Below, piece by piece: positions 58,041 to 64,000 of a stretch of DNA of 64,000 nucleotides (position 1 is the stretch's first letter; each line of letters opens with the position of its first letter). The DNA lies in contig JBMNQC010000009.1 of the NCBI GenBank assembly GCA_050943935.1, positions 1 to 64,000 of the forward strand. The letters run 5' to 3'. The stretch is from Heteroscillospira sp050943935. GTDB lineage: Bacteria > Bacillota > Clostridia > Oscillospirales > Oscillospiraceae. The translations under genes were made by a program, and so were the position numbers. The notes below the pieces were generated by a model. It had not been told where the DNA came from, searched no databases, and saw nothing but the letters and a program-made list of their open reading frames with translations.

Positions 58041-59345
58041 GTGTCCCTGCTGAGAAAATTCTTTAAATTCGTCATCCCGTCCATCGCGGCAATGTGGGTG
58101 TTCTCACTATACACCATGGTGGACGGTATGTTTGTTTCCCACGGAGTGGGTGAGCACGCCCTTGCGGCGGTGAACCTCTCCCTGCCCTACGTCAATCTCA
58201 TATTCGCCGTGGGGCTGATGTTCGCCGTGGGCGCATCCACCCTCATATCCATATCTCTCGGCATGGGCCGGCGGGAGGAGGCCTGCCGCTGCTTCAATCA
58301 GAATCTTTCGGTGGTGAGCGCGGTGTGCCTGCTTATGAGCGCGGCCACCCTGCTGTTTCTGGACCCCATCGCCCGGCTGCTGGGCGGAGGCGAAAACACT
58401 CTGGACTATGTTAAGCAGTATGTAGGCACCATAGCGCCCTTTGCCGTATTTTTTGCCGTGTCGTATAATCTGGAAGTGCAGGTAAAGGCCGACGGAGCAC
58501 CCTTTGTGAGCACTATCGGCGTATGCGCCTGCGCTCTCATGAATGTGGTGCTCGACTATATTTTTGTCATGCACTTTCACTGGGGCGTATGGGGCGCGGC
58601 CCTTGCAACGGGACTGGCTCAGGTCTGCTCTACTGTAATATTTGCGCTGTATTTTATATACCGCGGCAATCGGCTGAAATTCGGCTGCTTTAAGCCAAAG
58701 CTCAGCCTTTACCGTCGCATCATCCCTCTGGGGCTGTCGGAGGGGCTCACGGAGCTGTCAAACGGACTTGTAATCTTCGCCTTCAACCTGGCCATCATCC
58801 GGGTACTGGGCGAGGACAAGGTAACCAGCTACACGGTGATAAGCTATGTGAACACTCTGGTATTAATGACCATGAGCGGCATCTCTCAGGGCATACAGCC
58901 CCTGGTGAGCTACCATTTTGGCGCAGGCGAGACCGTAGTCTGCCGCCGGGTGCTGGGCTTTGGTCTCACCGCCGTGGCCTCCTTTGCCGCGGTGCTGTTC
59001 GCCCTGTCGGAGCTGTTCGCCCCGGCAATAGTGGGACTGTTTCTGGAGCGGGAATCCGGGCTGTTTGACTACACCGTACAGGCTCTGCGGCTGTTCGGCG
59101 TGTCCTTCCTGCCCGTGGGCTTCAACGTGGTCATGTCCGGCTATTTCACCGCCGTGGAAAAGCCCGGCTGCGCCTTCCCCATATCCGTGGGGCGCAGTCT
59201 GGTACTGCTTTTGGCCTCCCTGTGGTTTACCGCCGCGATTCTGGGCGGCGAGGCCCTGTGGACGGCGTCCGCTATATCGGAATTTCTGTGCCTGCTGCTG
59301 ACGGCGTTTTTCGTCTGCCGCAGCAAAAGGCGGGGGGAACTGTAA
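58041..59345 (+). CDS. MATE-family multidrug efflux transporter
   Basis: 434 residues with twelve membrane helices in two related halves: FVIPSIAAMWVFSLYTMVDGMFVSHGVGEHALAAVNLSLPYVN and GLSEGLTELSNGLVIFAFNLAIIRVLGEDKVTSYTVISYVNTL, each starting a six-helix MATE domain. It exports cationic compounds using Na+ or H+. GTG 58041 is the start (TGGAGG 7 bases upstream), and the longer open frame is an overlap with the MerR gene on the other strand. Expression should be induced through the divergent MerR regulator. Confidence 0.93.
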   Translation: MSLLRKFFKFVIPSIAAMWVFSLYTMVDGMFVSHGVGEHALAAVNLSLPYVNLIFAVGLMFAVGASTLISISLGMGRREEACRCFNQNLSVVSAVCLLMSAATLLFLDPIARLLGGGENTLDYVKQYVGTIAPFAVFFAVSYNLEVQVKADGAPFVSTIGVCACALMNVVLDYIFVMHFHWGVWGAALATGLAQVCSTVIFALYFIYRGNRLKFGCFKPKLSLYRRIIPLGLSEGLTELSNGLVIFAFNLAIIRVLGEDKVTSYTVISYVNTLVLMTMSGISQGIQPLVSYHFGAGETVVCRRVLGFGLTAVASFAAVLFALSELFAPAIVGLFLERESGLFDYTVQALRLFGVSFLPVGFNVVMSGYFTAVEKPGCAFPISVGRSLVLLLASLWFTAAILGGEALWTASAISEFLCLLLTAFFVCRSKRRGEL

Positions 59346-59357
59346 TCTAACAACTCT

Positions 59358-59390
59358 ACGGAGCGTTGATTGTAACGCTCCGTTTTTTAT
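59358..59390 (+). terminator. Terminator after the MATE gene
   Basis: ACGGAGCGTT / AACGCTCCGT stem with a 6-base loop, followed by TTTTTAT. Confidence 0.9.
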
Positions 59391-59426
59391 GCCATAATGG
59401 ACAAAACAAATTTGGAGGATAAAATT

Positions 59427-60098
59427 ATGAAATTCGTTATTTTTAACGGCAGTCCCGCCGGAAAAAACAGCGCCACCAACGTCATTGGCCAGGCCTTTCT
59501 GGATGGCGCCAGGCGCGCAGGCGCAGAAACTGAGAACATCTTTCTGGCTGAGAAGGACATAGCTTACTGCCGCGGCTGCTTCACCTGCTGGTTCAGAACT
59601 CCCGGTAAATGCGTACTGCATGACGACATGGCGGAACTGCTGGCAAAATATAAGTCCGCCGACGTGGTCTGCTTTGCCACCCCCGTGTTCACCTGGAACA
59701 TGACCGCAAACCTCAAGGCTTTTGTGGACCGACTGGCGCCGCTGAAGTCGCCACTTATCGTAAATAAGGGCGGTGATTTCGACCTGAAAGACACCGAAGT
59801 AAAGACGCAGAAATTTGTGGTCATATCCAACTGCGGATTCCCCGGAAACAACAATTTTGAAACGCTCAGAGCCGTCATGGCCTCCTGTGCTCCCGTGCTG
59901 GAAATTTACCGCAACTGCGGTAAGCTGCTGAAAAGCATGGACGCCCGTGTACAGGTTGTTGTCAAGGAGTATCTGGCCGCTGTGGAACAGGCGGGCTATG
60001 AGCTGGCAAGCTCAGGCATGGTATCCGGAGCTACCTGCGAAAAACTCGCCATGGAGCTGATGCCGGTACAGGATTATGTAGAATACCTGGGCATGTGA
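59427..60098 (+). CDS. Flavodoxin-fold NAD(P)H-dependent oxidoreductase
   Basis: 223 residues: FMN loop FNGSPAGKNSATNVI near the start, then YCRGCFTCWFRTPGKC (Cys-rich loop typical of iron-sulfur flavoprotein-like or azoreductase-like members in anaerobes), HDDMAEL and VFTWNMTANLKAFVDR (flavin-site loop). It binds FMN and reduces an unknown acceptor. ATG 59427 follows TTGGAGG. It is a single gene near the MATE exporter and may help detoxify quinones or nitro compounds (inference). Confidence 0.88.
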   Translation: MKFVIFNGSPAGKNSATNVIGQAFLDGARRAGAETENIFLAEKDIAYCRGCFTCWFRTPGKCVLHDDMAELLAKYKSADVVCFATPVFTWNMTANLKAFVDRLAPLKSPLIVNKGGDFDLKDTEVKTQKFVVISNCGFPGNNNFETLRAVMASCAPVLEIYRNCGKLLKSMDARVQVVVKEYLAAVEQAGYELASSGMVSGATCEKLAMELMPVQDYVEYLGM

Positions 60099-60112
60099 GA
60101 CGGCAGGAGATA

Positions 60113-60141
60113 TTGCTTTATACGCCTGTATATGGTAGGAT
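60113..60141 (+). promoter_or_regulatory. Possible promoter of the MBL-fold gene
   Basis: TTGCTT at 60113-60118, 17-base spacer, TAGGAT at 60136-60141. It would give a leader of about 155 bases before ATG 60306. Confidence 0.45.
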
Positions 60142-60147
60142 AGTTTT

Positions 60148-60305
60148 TACAGAAAGCCAATGATTGATGTATAGCGGCCGACGTGGCCGAGGCGTAAAGG
60201 CCGTGCAGTACGCCCTTTACGCTTTCTCCCCCGCACATACTTAATTGTATATTATGCCTGCCCTGAAACAGCACGGACGGGCCGGCAGCAGAAAGGATGA
60301 CTTAT
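60148..60305 (+). other. Structured leader upstream of the MBL-fold gene
   Basis: Two strong hairpins lie in the leader: CGGCC / GGCCG (60175-60179 with 60185-60189) and GCGTAAAGG / CCTTTACGC (60192-60200 with 60214-60222). A third weaker pairing around 60255-60290 joins GCCTGCCC with a GGGC segment. No T-run follows, so any control would act on translation or stability. I could not match it to a known riboswitch class. Confidence 0.3.
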
Positions 60306-61130
60306 ATGAAAATCACCGCCCTAATTGAAAACACCAGCTGCTCGGACGCTCTCTGCACAGAGCATGGCCTCTCTTTCTTTATTGAGTGCGCCGGAAAGAA
60401 GCTCCTGTTCGACACCGGCATGAGCAGCGCCTTTGCCGAAAACGCAAAAACGCTGGGCATAGATATCACCCAGGCCGAACTGGCTGTAATCAGTCATGGC
60501 CACTACGACCACGGCGGCGGAATCCGCGCATTCCTGGAGCTGAACAAGACAGCCCCCGTGTATCTTCGCGAGGCTGCTTTCGACAAGCACTTCTCTCAGC
60601 GCCCGGACGAGCTGTTTTACATTGGTCTGGACGGCAGCCTGCTGCCCAACGGCCGCATCATTTTCACCGAGCCTGTATGCGTAATAGACGACAATCTCTC
60701 CCTCTTCTCCGAGGTGCCCCACTATGAACCTCTGTACTCCTCCAGCAAAACCCAGCTTGAGGAGCTTAACGGCCAGATTGTGCAGGACCGCTTTATTCAT
60801 GAGCAGAATATGGTGCTCCGCGAGGGCAGCACTCTGGTGCTGCTGGCCGGCTGCGCCCACAGCGGCATACTGAACATACTCACCCGCTTCCGGGAGCTGT
60901 ATGAGCGCGACCCCGATGTTGTCATCGGCGGCTTCCACCTTATGGTGCCCAACCTTGGCAAGAGCATCCCAGACGAGGATATAGACGCCCTGGCCGAAAA
61001 GCTGAAGACAATGAAAAACACCCGTTTCTACACCTGCCACTGCACCGGAAAGCACGCCTATGAGCGGCTGAAGGAAACCCTCGGCGAGCAGATTTCCTAT
61101 ATTTACACGGGAATGACCATTGAGCATTGA
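60306..61130 (+). CDS. Metallo-beta-lactamase-fold hydrolase
   Basis: 274 residues: ITALIENTSCSDALCTEHGLSFFIECAGKKLLFDTGMS, metal motif His64-x-His66-x-Asp68-His69 in ISHGHYDHGGG, further metal His in LLAGCAHSGILN, and YTCHCTGKHAYERLKE at the end. This is the archaeal-type subgroup annotated near dihydropterin (beta-RFA-P) synthases, though the actual reaction is not known for bacterial members. ATG 60306 is chosen for AGAAAGG 9 bases upstream; ATG 60297 would sit directly against it. Confidence 0.9.
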   Translation: MKITALIENTSCSDALCTEHGLSFFIECAGKKLLFDTGMSSAFAENAKTLGIDITQAELAVISHGHYDHGGGIRAFLELNKTAPVYLREAAFDKHFSQRPDELFYIGLDGSLLPNGRIIFTEPVCVIDDNLSLFSEVPHYEPLYSSSKTQLEELNGQIVQDRFIHEQNMVLREGSTLVLLAGCAHSGILNILTRFRELYERDPDVVIGGFHLMVPNLGKSIPDEDIDALAEKLKTMKNTRFYTCHCTGKHAYERLKETLGEQISYIYTGMTIEH

Positions 61131-61213
61131 CATATCGCATATTTTCGCCCCCACTTCAAGGCATTAAATCATAGCAGTATTGCCAAACTTGCCAATTTGG
61201 GTCTAATTTTCTA

Positions 61214-61241
61214 TTGAAATTGCCTGTGCATGTGCTACAAT
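61214..61241 (+). promoter_or_regulatory. Promoter of ilvE
   Basis: TTGAAA at 61214-61219, 16-base spacer ending in TGC (extended -10), TACAAT at 61236-61241; leader of about 35 bases. Confidence 0.7.
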
Positions 61242-61282
61242 GTTTGGTAATCAGACTATATAGAAATGAGGGCATAAATATC

Positions 61283-62350
61283 ATGGAAACTATTTCGATA
61301 CAAAAAACCTCCGCTCCCAAGGAGAAGCCCGATGTCAATGGCATCCCCTTCGGCACTTATTTCACCGACCACATGTTCATGATGGACTATGTCAAGGGAC
61401 AGGGATGGATAAATCCCCGTATTGTTCCCTACGGACCTTTCACTCTGGATCCCTCCGCTATGGTGTTCCACTATGCGCAGGAAATTTTTGAGGGCATGAA
61501 GGCCTACCGCACCGCCGAAGGCAAAATTCAGCTCTTCCGCCCCACCGAGAACCAGAAGCGTATGAACAGCTCCGGCGAACGCATGTGCATCCCCCCCATT
61601 GATGAGGAGACCTTCCTCACCGCGCTGAAAACTCTCATTGAGGTAGACCAGGACTGGGTGCCCTCCGCTCCTGACACCTCCCTTTATATCCGTCCCTTCG
61701 TAATCGCTACTGACCCACACGTCGGTGTGCACGCCTCTCACACCTATATATTCGCCATCATCTGCTGCCCTGTTGGAAGCTATTATCCCGAGGGCATCAA
61801 TCCCGTCAAAATTATGATTGAGAGCCGCGACGTCCGCGCAGTCCGCGGCGGTACCGGCTACACAAAATGCGGTGGTAACTATGCCGCCTCTCTGCGCGCC
61901 TCTGAAAAGGCCGCCGAAGAGGGCTACACCCAGGTTCTCTGGCTGGACGGTGTTGAGCGCAAGTATATTGAGGAAGTCGGCAGCATGAACGTCATGTTCA
62001 AGATAAACGGCAAGATTGTAACTCCCGAGCTTACCGGCTCCGTTCTGCCCGGCATAACCCGCAAGAGCTGCATTGAGCTGCTCAAGGATTGGGGTTACGA
62101 GGTTGAGGAGCGCCATCTGAGCATAGACGAGCTTATTGAGGCCGCCGAAGACGGCACTCTGGAGGAGGCCTGGGGTACCGGCACCGCCGCCGTTGTCTCC
62201 CCCATCGGCGAGATTCACTATATGGATGCCAGCCACGTTGTGAACGCCGGCAATATAGGCCCCGTCACCCAGAAGCTCTACGATACCATCACCGGTATCC
62301 AGTGGGGCAAGATTGAGGACCCGCACAATTGGGTCGTCCCCGTTTGCTAA
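61283..62350 (+). CDS. ilvE: Branched-chain amino acid aminotransferase
   Basis: 355 residues of the class IV aminotransferase family, long IlvE subtype: FGTYFTDHMFMMDYVKGQGW, FHYAQEIFEGMKAYR, RPTENQKRMNSSGERMCIPP, RPFVIATDPHVGVHASHTY, PLP Lys195 in GTGYTKCGGNYAASL, LDGVERKYIEEVGSMNVMF, GSVLPGITRKS and EEAWGTGTAAVVSPIGEI. It interconverts Leu/Ile/Val and their 2-oxo acids. ATG 61283, with GAGGG 10 bases before. Single gene closed by a terminator. No T-box leader is present in the short upstream region. Confidence 0.96.
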   Translation: METISIQKTSAPKEKPDVNGIPFGTYFTDHMFMMDYVKGQGWINPRIVPYGPFTLDPSAMVFHYAQEIFEGMKAYRTAEGKIQLFRPTENQKRMNSSGERMCIPPIDEETFLTALKTLIEVDQDWVPSAPDTSLYIRPFVIATDPHVGVHASHTYIFAIICCPVGSYYPEGINPVKIMIESRDVRAVRGGTGYTKCGGNYAASLRASEKAAEEGYTQVLWLDGVERKYIEEVGSMNVMFKINGKIVTPELTGSVLPGITRKSCIELLKDWGYEVEERHLSIDELIEAAEDGTLEEAWGTGTAAVVSPIGEIHYMDASHVVNAGNIGPVTQKLYDTITGIQWGKIEDPHNWVVPVC

Positions 62351-62368
62351 CGCACATAATAATTTCGC

Positions 62369-62406
62369 AAACAGGCTCCGAAGCTTTTCTTCGGGGCCTG
62401 TTTTCT
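62369..62406 (+). terminator. Terminator after ilvE
   Basis: AACAGGC...GCCTGTT hairpin extended by CCGAAG / CTTCGG, then TTTTCTGT; about 20 bases after the stop. Confidence 0.88.
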
Positions 62407-62481
62407 GTATAAAACTCCCATTTAAGTTAAGCGCGGCTACTGCTTGGTCAGTCAATCCTAATGCAGATTTATTTGGGGACA

Positions 62482-62514
62482 TAAAATGAGGCTCCCATCC
62501 TTAACGGTGGGAGC
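62482..62514 (-). terminator. Terminator of the HTH-zinc-ribbon gene
   Basis: On the minus strand GCTCCCA / TGGGAGC (62514-62508 with 62497-62491), 10-base loop, then CTCATTTTATG; about 30 bases after the stop. Confidence 0.6.
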
Positions 62515-62545
62515 TCTCTTAACAGACTGATAAATTTGAATTTGA

Positions 62546-63310
62546 CTATCTCTTTTTATAAACAACAAGCTCGGGGTTCTCACCGTTCGCTTCATAGGTG
62601 CAGATAAGGATAAAGTCCATATTAGCGGCAATACCAAAGCATCTATTACCGCCAAATTCACATTCCAGTTGATTACCAAGATATGTCGCGTTGTCATCAA
62701 GGAATTTTACGATTTTGCCGTTGGGCAGACGGTATTCAAGATTGATATACCCGCCCACAAGAGCATTAAGTTTTTCAACTTTCGGCATCCCGTCTATGTT
62801 AAGAGCGTTAATTTCTTCAATCAATTTTTGTTTGAATTCTTCAAACTTTTCTGCACCATCGAGATTTTTGTAATTCTTCCAGTAGTCAAGTTTTGGAAGC
62901 ATTTCTTTCATATACACACGGGCTTGCTCGGATGGGAACGCTTCATTTGCCATATGTGCCACACAAACCTCTATCAGTTCATCCATGTTATGGTACATGT
63001 ATTCTCCGTCTGCGTAGCACCATTTGCAGTATTCTTCATTAAAGAAACCATCAGTTTCCTTGCTGATATTGGAATCCTCCAATGGCATGCCGCAGCATTG
63101 GCAGATAAGTTGTCTCGGGGAACCAAGGAGTGTATTGATAGAAACATTAAAAAGTTTTGAGAGCAGCTTCAAGGTCTCAGTATTGGGTGTGGTTTCTCCG
63201 TTTTCCCAACGGGATACCGCCTGGCGGGTTACAAATACTTTTTCCGCAAGTTCGTCCTGCGACATACCTTTTCTCGTTCTTAGTTCGAGTATAATATTTT
63301 TTGTATCCAT
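62546..63310 (-). CDS. Xre-type HTH regulator with zinc-ribbon domain
   Basis: 254 residues. N-terminal HTH_3 (LRTRKGMSQDELAEKVFVTRQAVSRWENGETTPNTETLKLLSKLFNVSINTLLG, 10-63), a putative zinc ribbon (CQCCGMPLED...GFFNEEYCKWCYADGEY, about 70-105) of the PF12674 type, and a helical part. A C-terminal beta-rich domain (GGYINLEYRLPNGKIVKFLDDNATYLGNQLECEFGGNRCFGIA) has no name I can give. It is markedly A/T-richer than its neighbours, suggesting acquisition. RBS GAGGTGATG before ATG 63310. Its targets are unknown. Confidence 0.85.
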   Translation of the reverse strand: MDTKNIILELRTRKGMSQDELAEKVFVTRQAVSRWENGETTPNTETLKLLSKLFNVSINTLLGSPRQLICQCCGMPLEDSNISKETDGFFNEEYCKWCYADGEYMYHNMDELIEVCVAHMANEAFPSEQARVYMKEMLPKLDYWKNYKNLDGAEKFEEFKQKLIEEINALNIDGMPKVEKLNALVGGYINLEYRLPNGKIVKFLDDNATYLGNQLECEFGGNRCFGIAANMDFILICTYEANGENPELVVYKKR

Positions 63311-63330
63311 AAAGTCATCACCTCACAGCC

Positions 63331-63359
63331 ATTATAATGTTGGGATAACACATTAACAA
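63331..63359 (-). promoter_or_regulatory. Promoter of the HTH-zinc-ribbon gene
   Basis: Minus strand TTGTTA (63359-63354), exact 17-base spacer, TATAAT (63336-63331), about 20 bases before the start codon. Confidence 0.75.
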
Positions 63360-63419
63360 GCAACCCGCTGTTGCTGCCCGTTCCACAAATTCTTATTTAT
63401 CGCACAAACAGATGTTATC

Positions 63420-63482
63420 ACAACAGCGCCTGTCTTTCAAGGCACAGAGGTCAACCGGCTTCTGTGCCTTGCTTGTGTTGTA
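63420..63482. repeat. Large hairpin in the intergenic region
   Basis: Perfect 11-base arms CAAGGCACAGA (63438-63448) and TCTGTGCCTTG (63461-63471) with a 12-base loop; outer bases ACAAC...GTTGT can extend it. No T-run follows on the plus strand, so it is not a classical terminator. It may be a small palindromic repeat or a stalled terminator remnant. Together with the flanks this accounts for the 289-base gap 63311-63599. Confidence 0.5.
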
Positions 63483-63599
63483 ATCAGATATCTTGAAAAG
63501 GGACTATAAAAATTGACATAGTGTTCACACTTTTGCACCACGATTGACTTATAATATGGTCTATCTTTTTTGTACAGTCCGCATAAAGGAGGTATTGCC

Positions 63600-64000
63600 G
63601 TGCAGGCGCAAACCGAAAGCACCAAACAGCCCCAGCGCGGAGCGCATCTGCCTCCGCAGAAACGGCGGCATCACAGACGCCGTATAGGCATAAAAATATC
63701 CATAATCGCTCTTCTGCTGGCAGGGCTCTATTGCTTTGCAGTATTTTCTCAGGTTCCCTTTGTTAAGAAGTGGCGTGACATATATATAGAAACGGCCATG
63801 GGCACTATGACCCACCAATGGCTGGCAACGGCCTTTATCCCCGACTCCGTAATTGACGAGGTGATGGACACACGCAGCGATATTGAGAACAAGCAGGAGA
63901 GCATAGAGACAAACTGGACGGTGGAAGCTCCTCATGAGCACACGGAAAAAACCGACTGGACTCAGCTGAAGGAAAAGTTCTTCGCCCTGTATCCGGAAAT
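63600..64000 (+). CDS. Start of a membrane-anchored envelope protein, phosphodiester glycosidase (NAGPA)-like; cut by window edge
   Basis: 133 codons are visible, open to the edge. A basic, Pro/Gln-rich cytosolic start (about 1-28) and one membrane helix (IKISIIALLLAGLYCFAVF, about 31-49) are followed by VPFVKKWRDIYIETAMGTMTHQWLATAFIPDSVIDEVMDTR. That segment resembles the N-terminal region of Clostridial phosphodiester glycosidase/exopolysaccharide-associated proteins. The catalytic domain would lie beyond the window. The start is GTG 63600 with AAAGGAGG 5-6 bases upstream; a TATAAT lies at 63550-63555. Confidence 0.6.
   Translation, partial: MQAQTESTKQPQRGAHLPPQKRRHHRRRIGIKISIIALLLAGLYCFAVFSQVPFVKKWRDIYIETAMGTMTHQWLATAFIPDSVIDEVMDTRSDIENKQESIETNWTVEAPHEHTEKTDWTQLKEKFFALYPE

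Noticed and set aside
61131..61282. T-box or leader peptide ahead of ilvE
   Set aside because: The promoter leaves only about 35 bases of leader, without a specifier loop or the AGGGTGG T-box sequence.

Overview
The window looks like a chromosomal stretch of a low-G+C-lineage but moderately GC-rich Clostridia bacterium, most likely of the Oscillospiraceae type found in the gut (inference). The support is the gene content: MurT/GatD, DarA, YlmH, type III pantothenate kinase, SdpR/SdpI, an S-layer-homology protein, and Gram-positive style preQ1 and ZTP riboswitches. Strong AAGGAGG ribosome sites, frequent GTG/TTG starts, ATGA/GTGA gene overlaps and many U-tailed hairpins also fit. Both edges cut genes: the tail of an IS30-like transposase on the left and the start of a probable phosphodiester-glycosidase-type envelope protein on the right. 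No rRNA, CRISPR array or prophage was seen; there is one tRNA (Arg, CCG).

Layout. 1-780: transposase tail and an A/T-rich stretch. 781-3475: oligopeptide transporter (OPT) and P1 peptidase, behind a leader that looks like an attenuator. 3650-4913: the c-di-AMP receptor DarA, then two small A/T-richer genes. 4997-6520 (minus): thiolase and its DUF35 partner. 6850-6926: tRNA-Arg. 7092-13582: a five-gene run of murT, gatD, 3-methyladenine glycosylase, malQ and glgP. 13680-14500: preQ1-I riboswitch and queuosine-precursor transporter. 14551-16633: HpcH/HpaI-type aldolase and a MocA-like/HD fusion. 16682-24379 (minus): two-component system followed by a MacAB-like exporter and an SLH protein. 24519-31785: housekeeping and small regulatory genes (ketopantoate-reductase-like, sdpRI, coaX, UDG, DUF2156, GNAT, fsa).

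31845-33856 (minus): a ZTP riboswitch with its terminator controls a PurO-type IMP cyclohydrolase and a stand-alone AICAR transformylase, a split version of the usual bifunctional PurH. 33863-36678 (minus): TrkA/TrkH. 36840-45946: a ten-kilobase forward run beginning with an FHA-FtsW fusion, then a class B-like PBP, an LTA-synthase-like sulfatase, ABC-F, ROK kinase, thioesterase, a Cys-rich small protein and an SGNH hydrolase. 45981-49484: YlmH, then a GntR/ABC operon whose ATPase carries an in-frame UGA. 49525-52171 (minus): HAD phosphatase and a second K+ system (KtrA/KtrB-like). 52331-56922: two DUF362 proteins flanking a P-loop ATPase and an ECF sigma/anti-sigma-like pair. 57141-64000: MerR/MATE pair, flavoprotein, MBL-fold enzyme, ilvE, an HTH-zinc-ribbon regulator and the edge gene.

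How it fits together. Three themes recur. First, small-molecule RNA or DNA switches sit directly in front of the matching gene: preQ1 with the queuosine transporter, ZTP with the final purine steps, and operator palindromes with SdpR, GntR and MerR genes. Second, K+ and c-di-AMP: DarA plus two Trk/Ktr systems. Third, the cell envelope: lipid II amidation, SEDS-PBP-sulfatase, SLH and exporter. No single wholly new system is proven. The best candidates for follow-up are the FHA-SEDS run, the split ZTP-regulated PurH, the degenerate MocA-HD fusion, the thiolase without its usual cysteine, and unclassified structured leaders.
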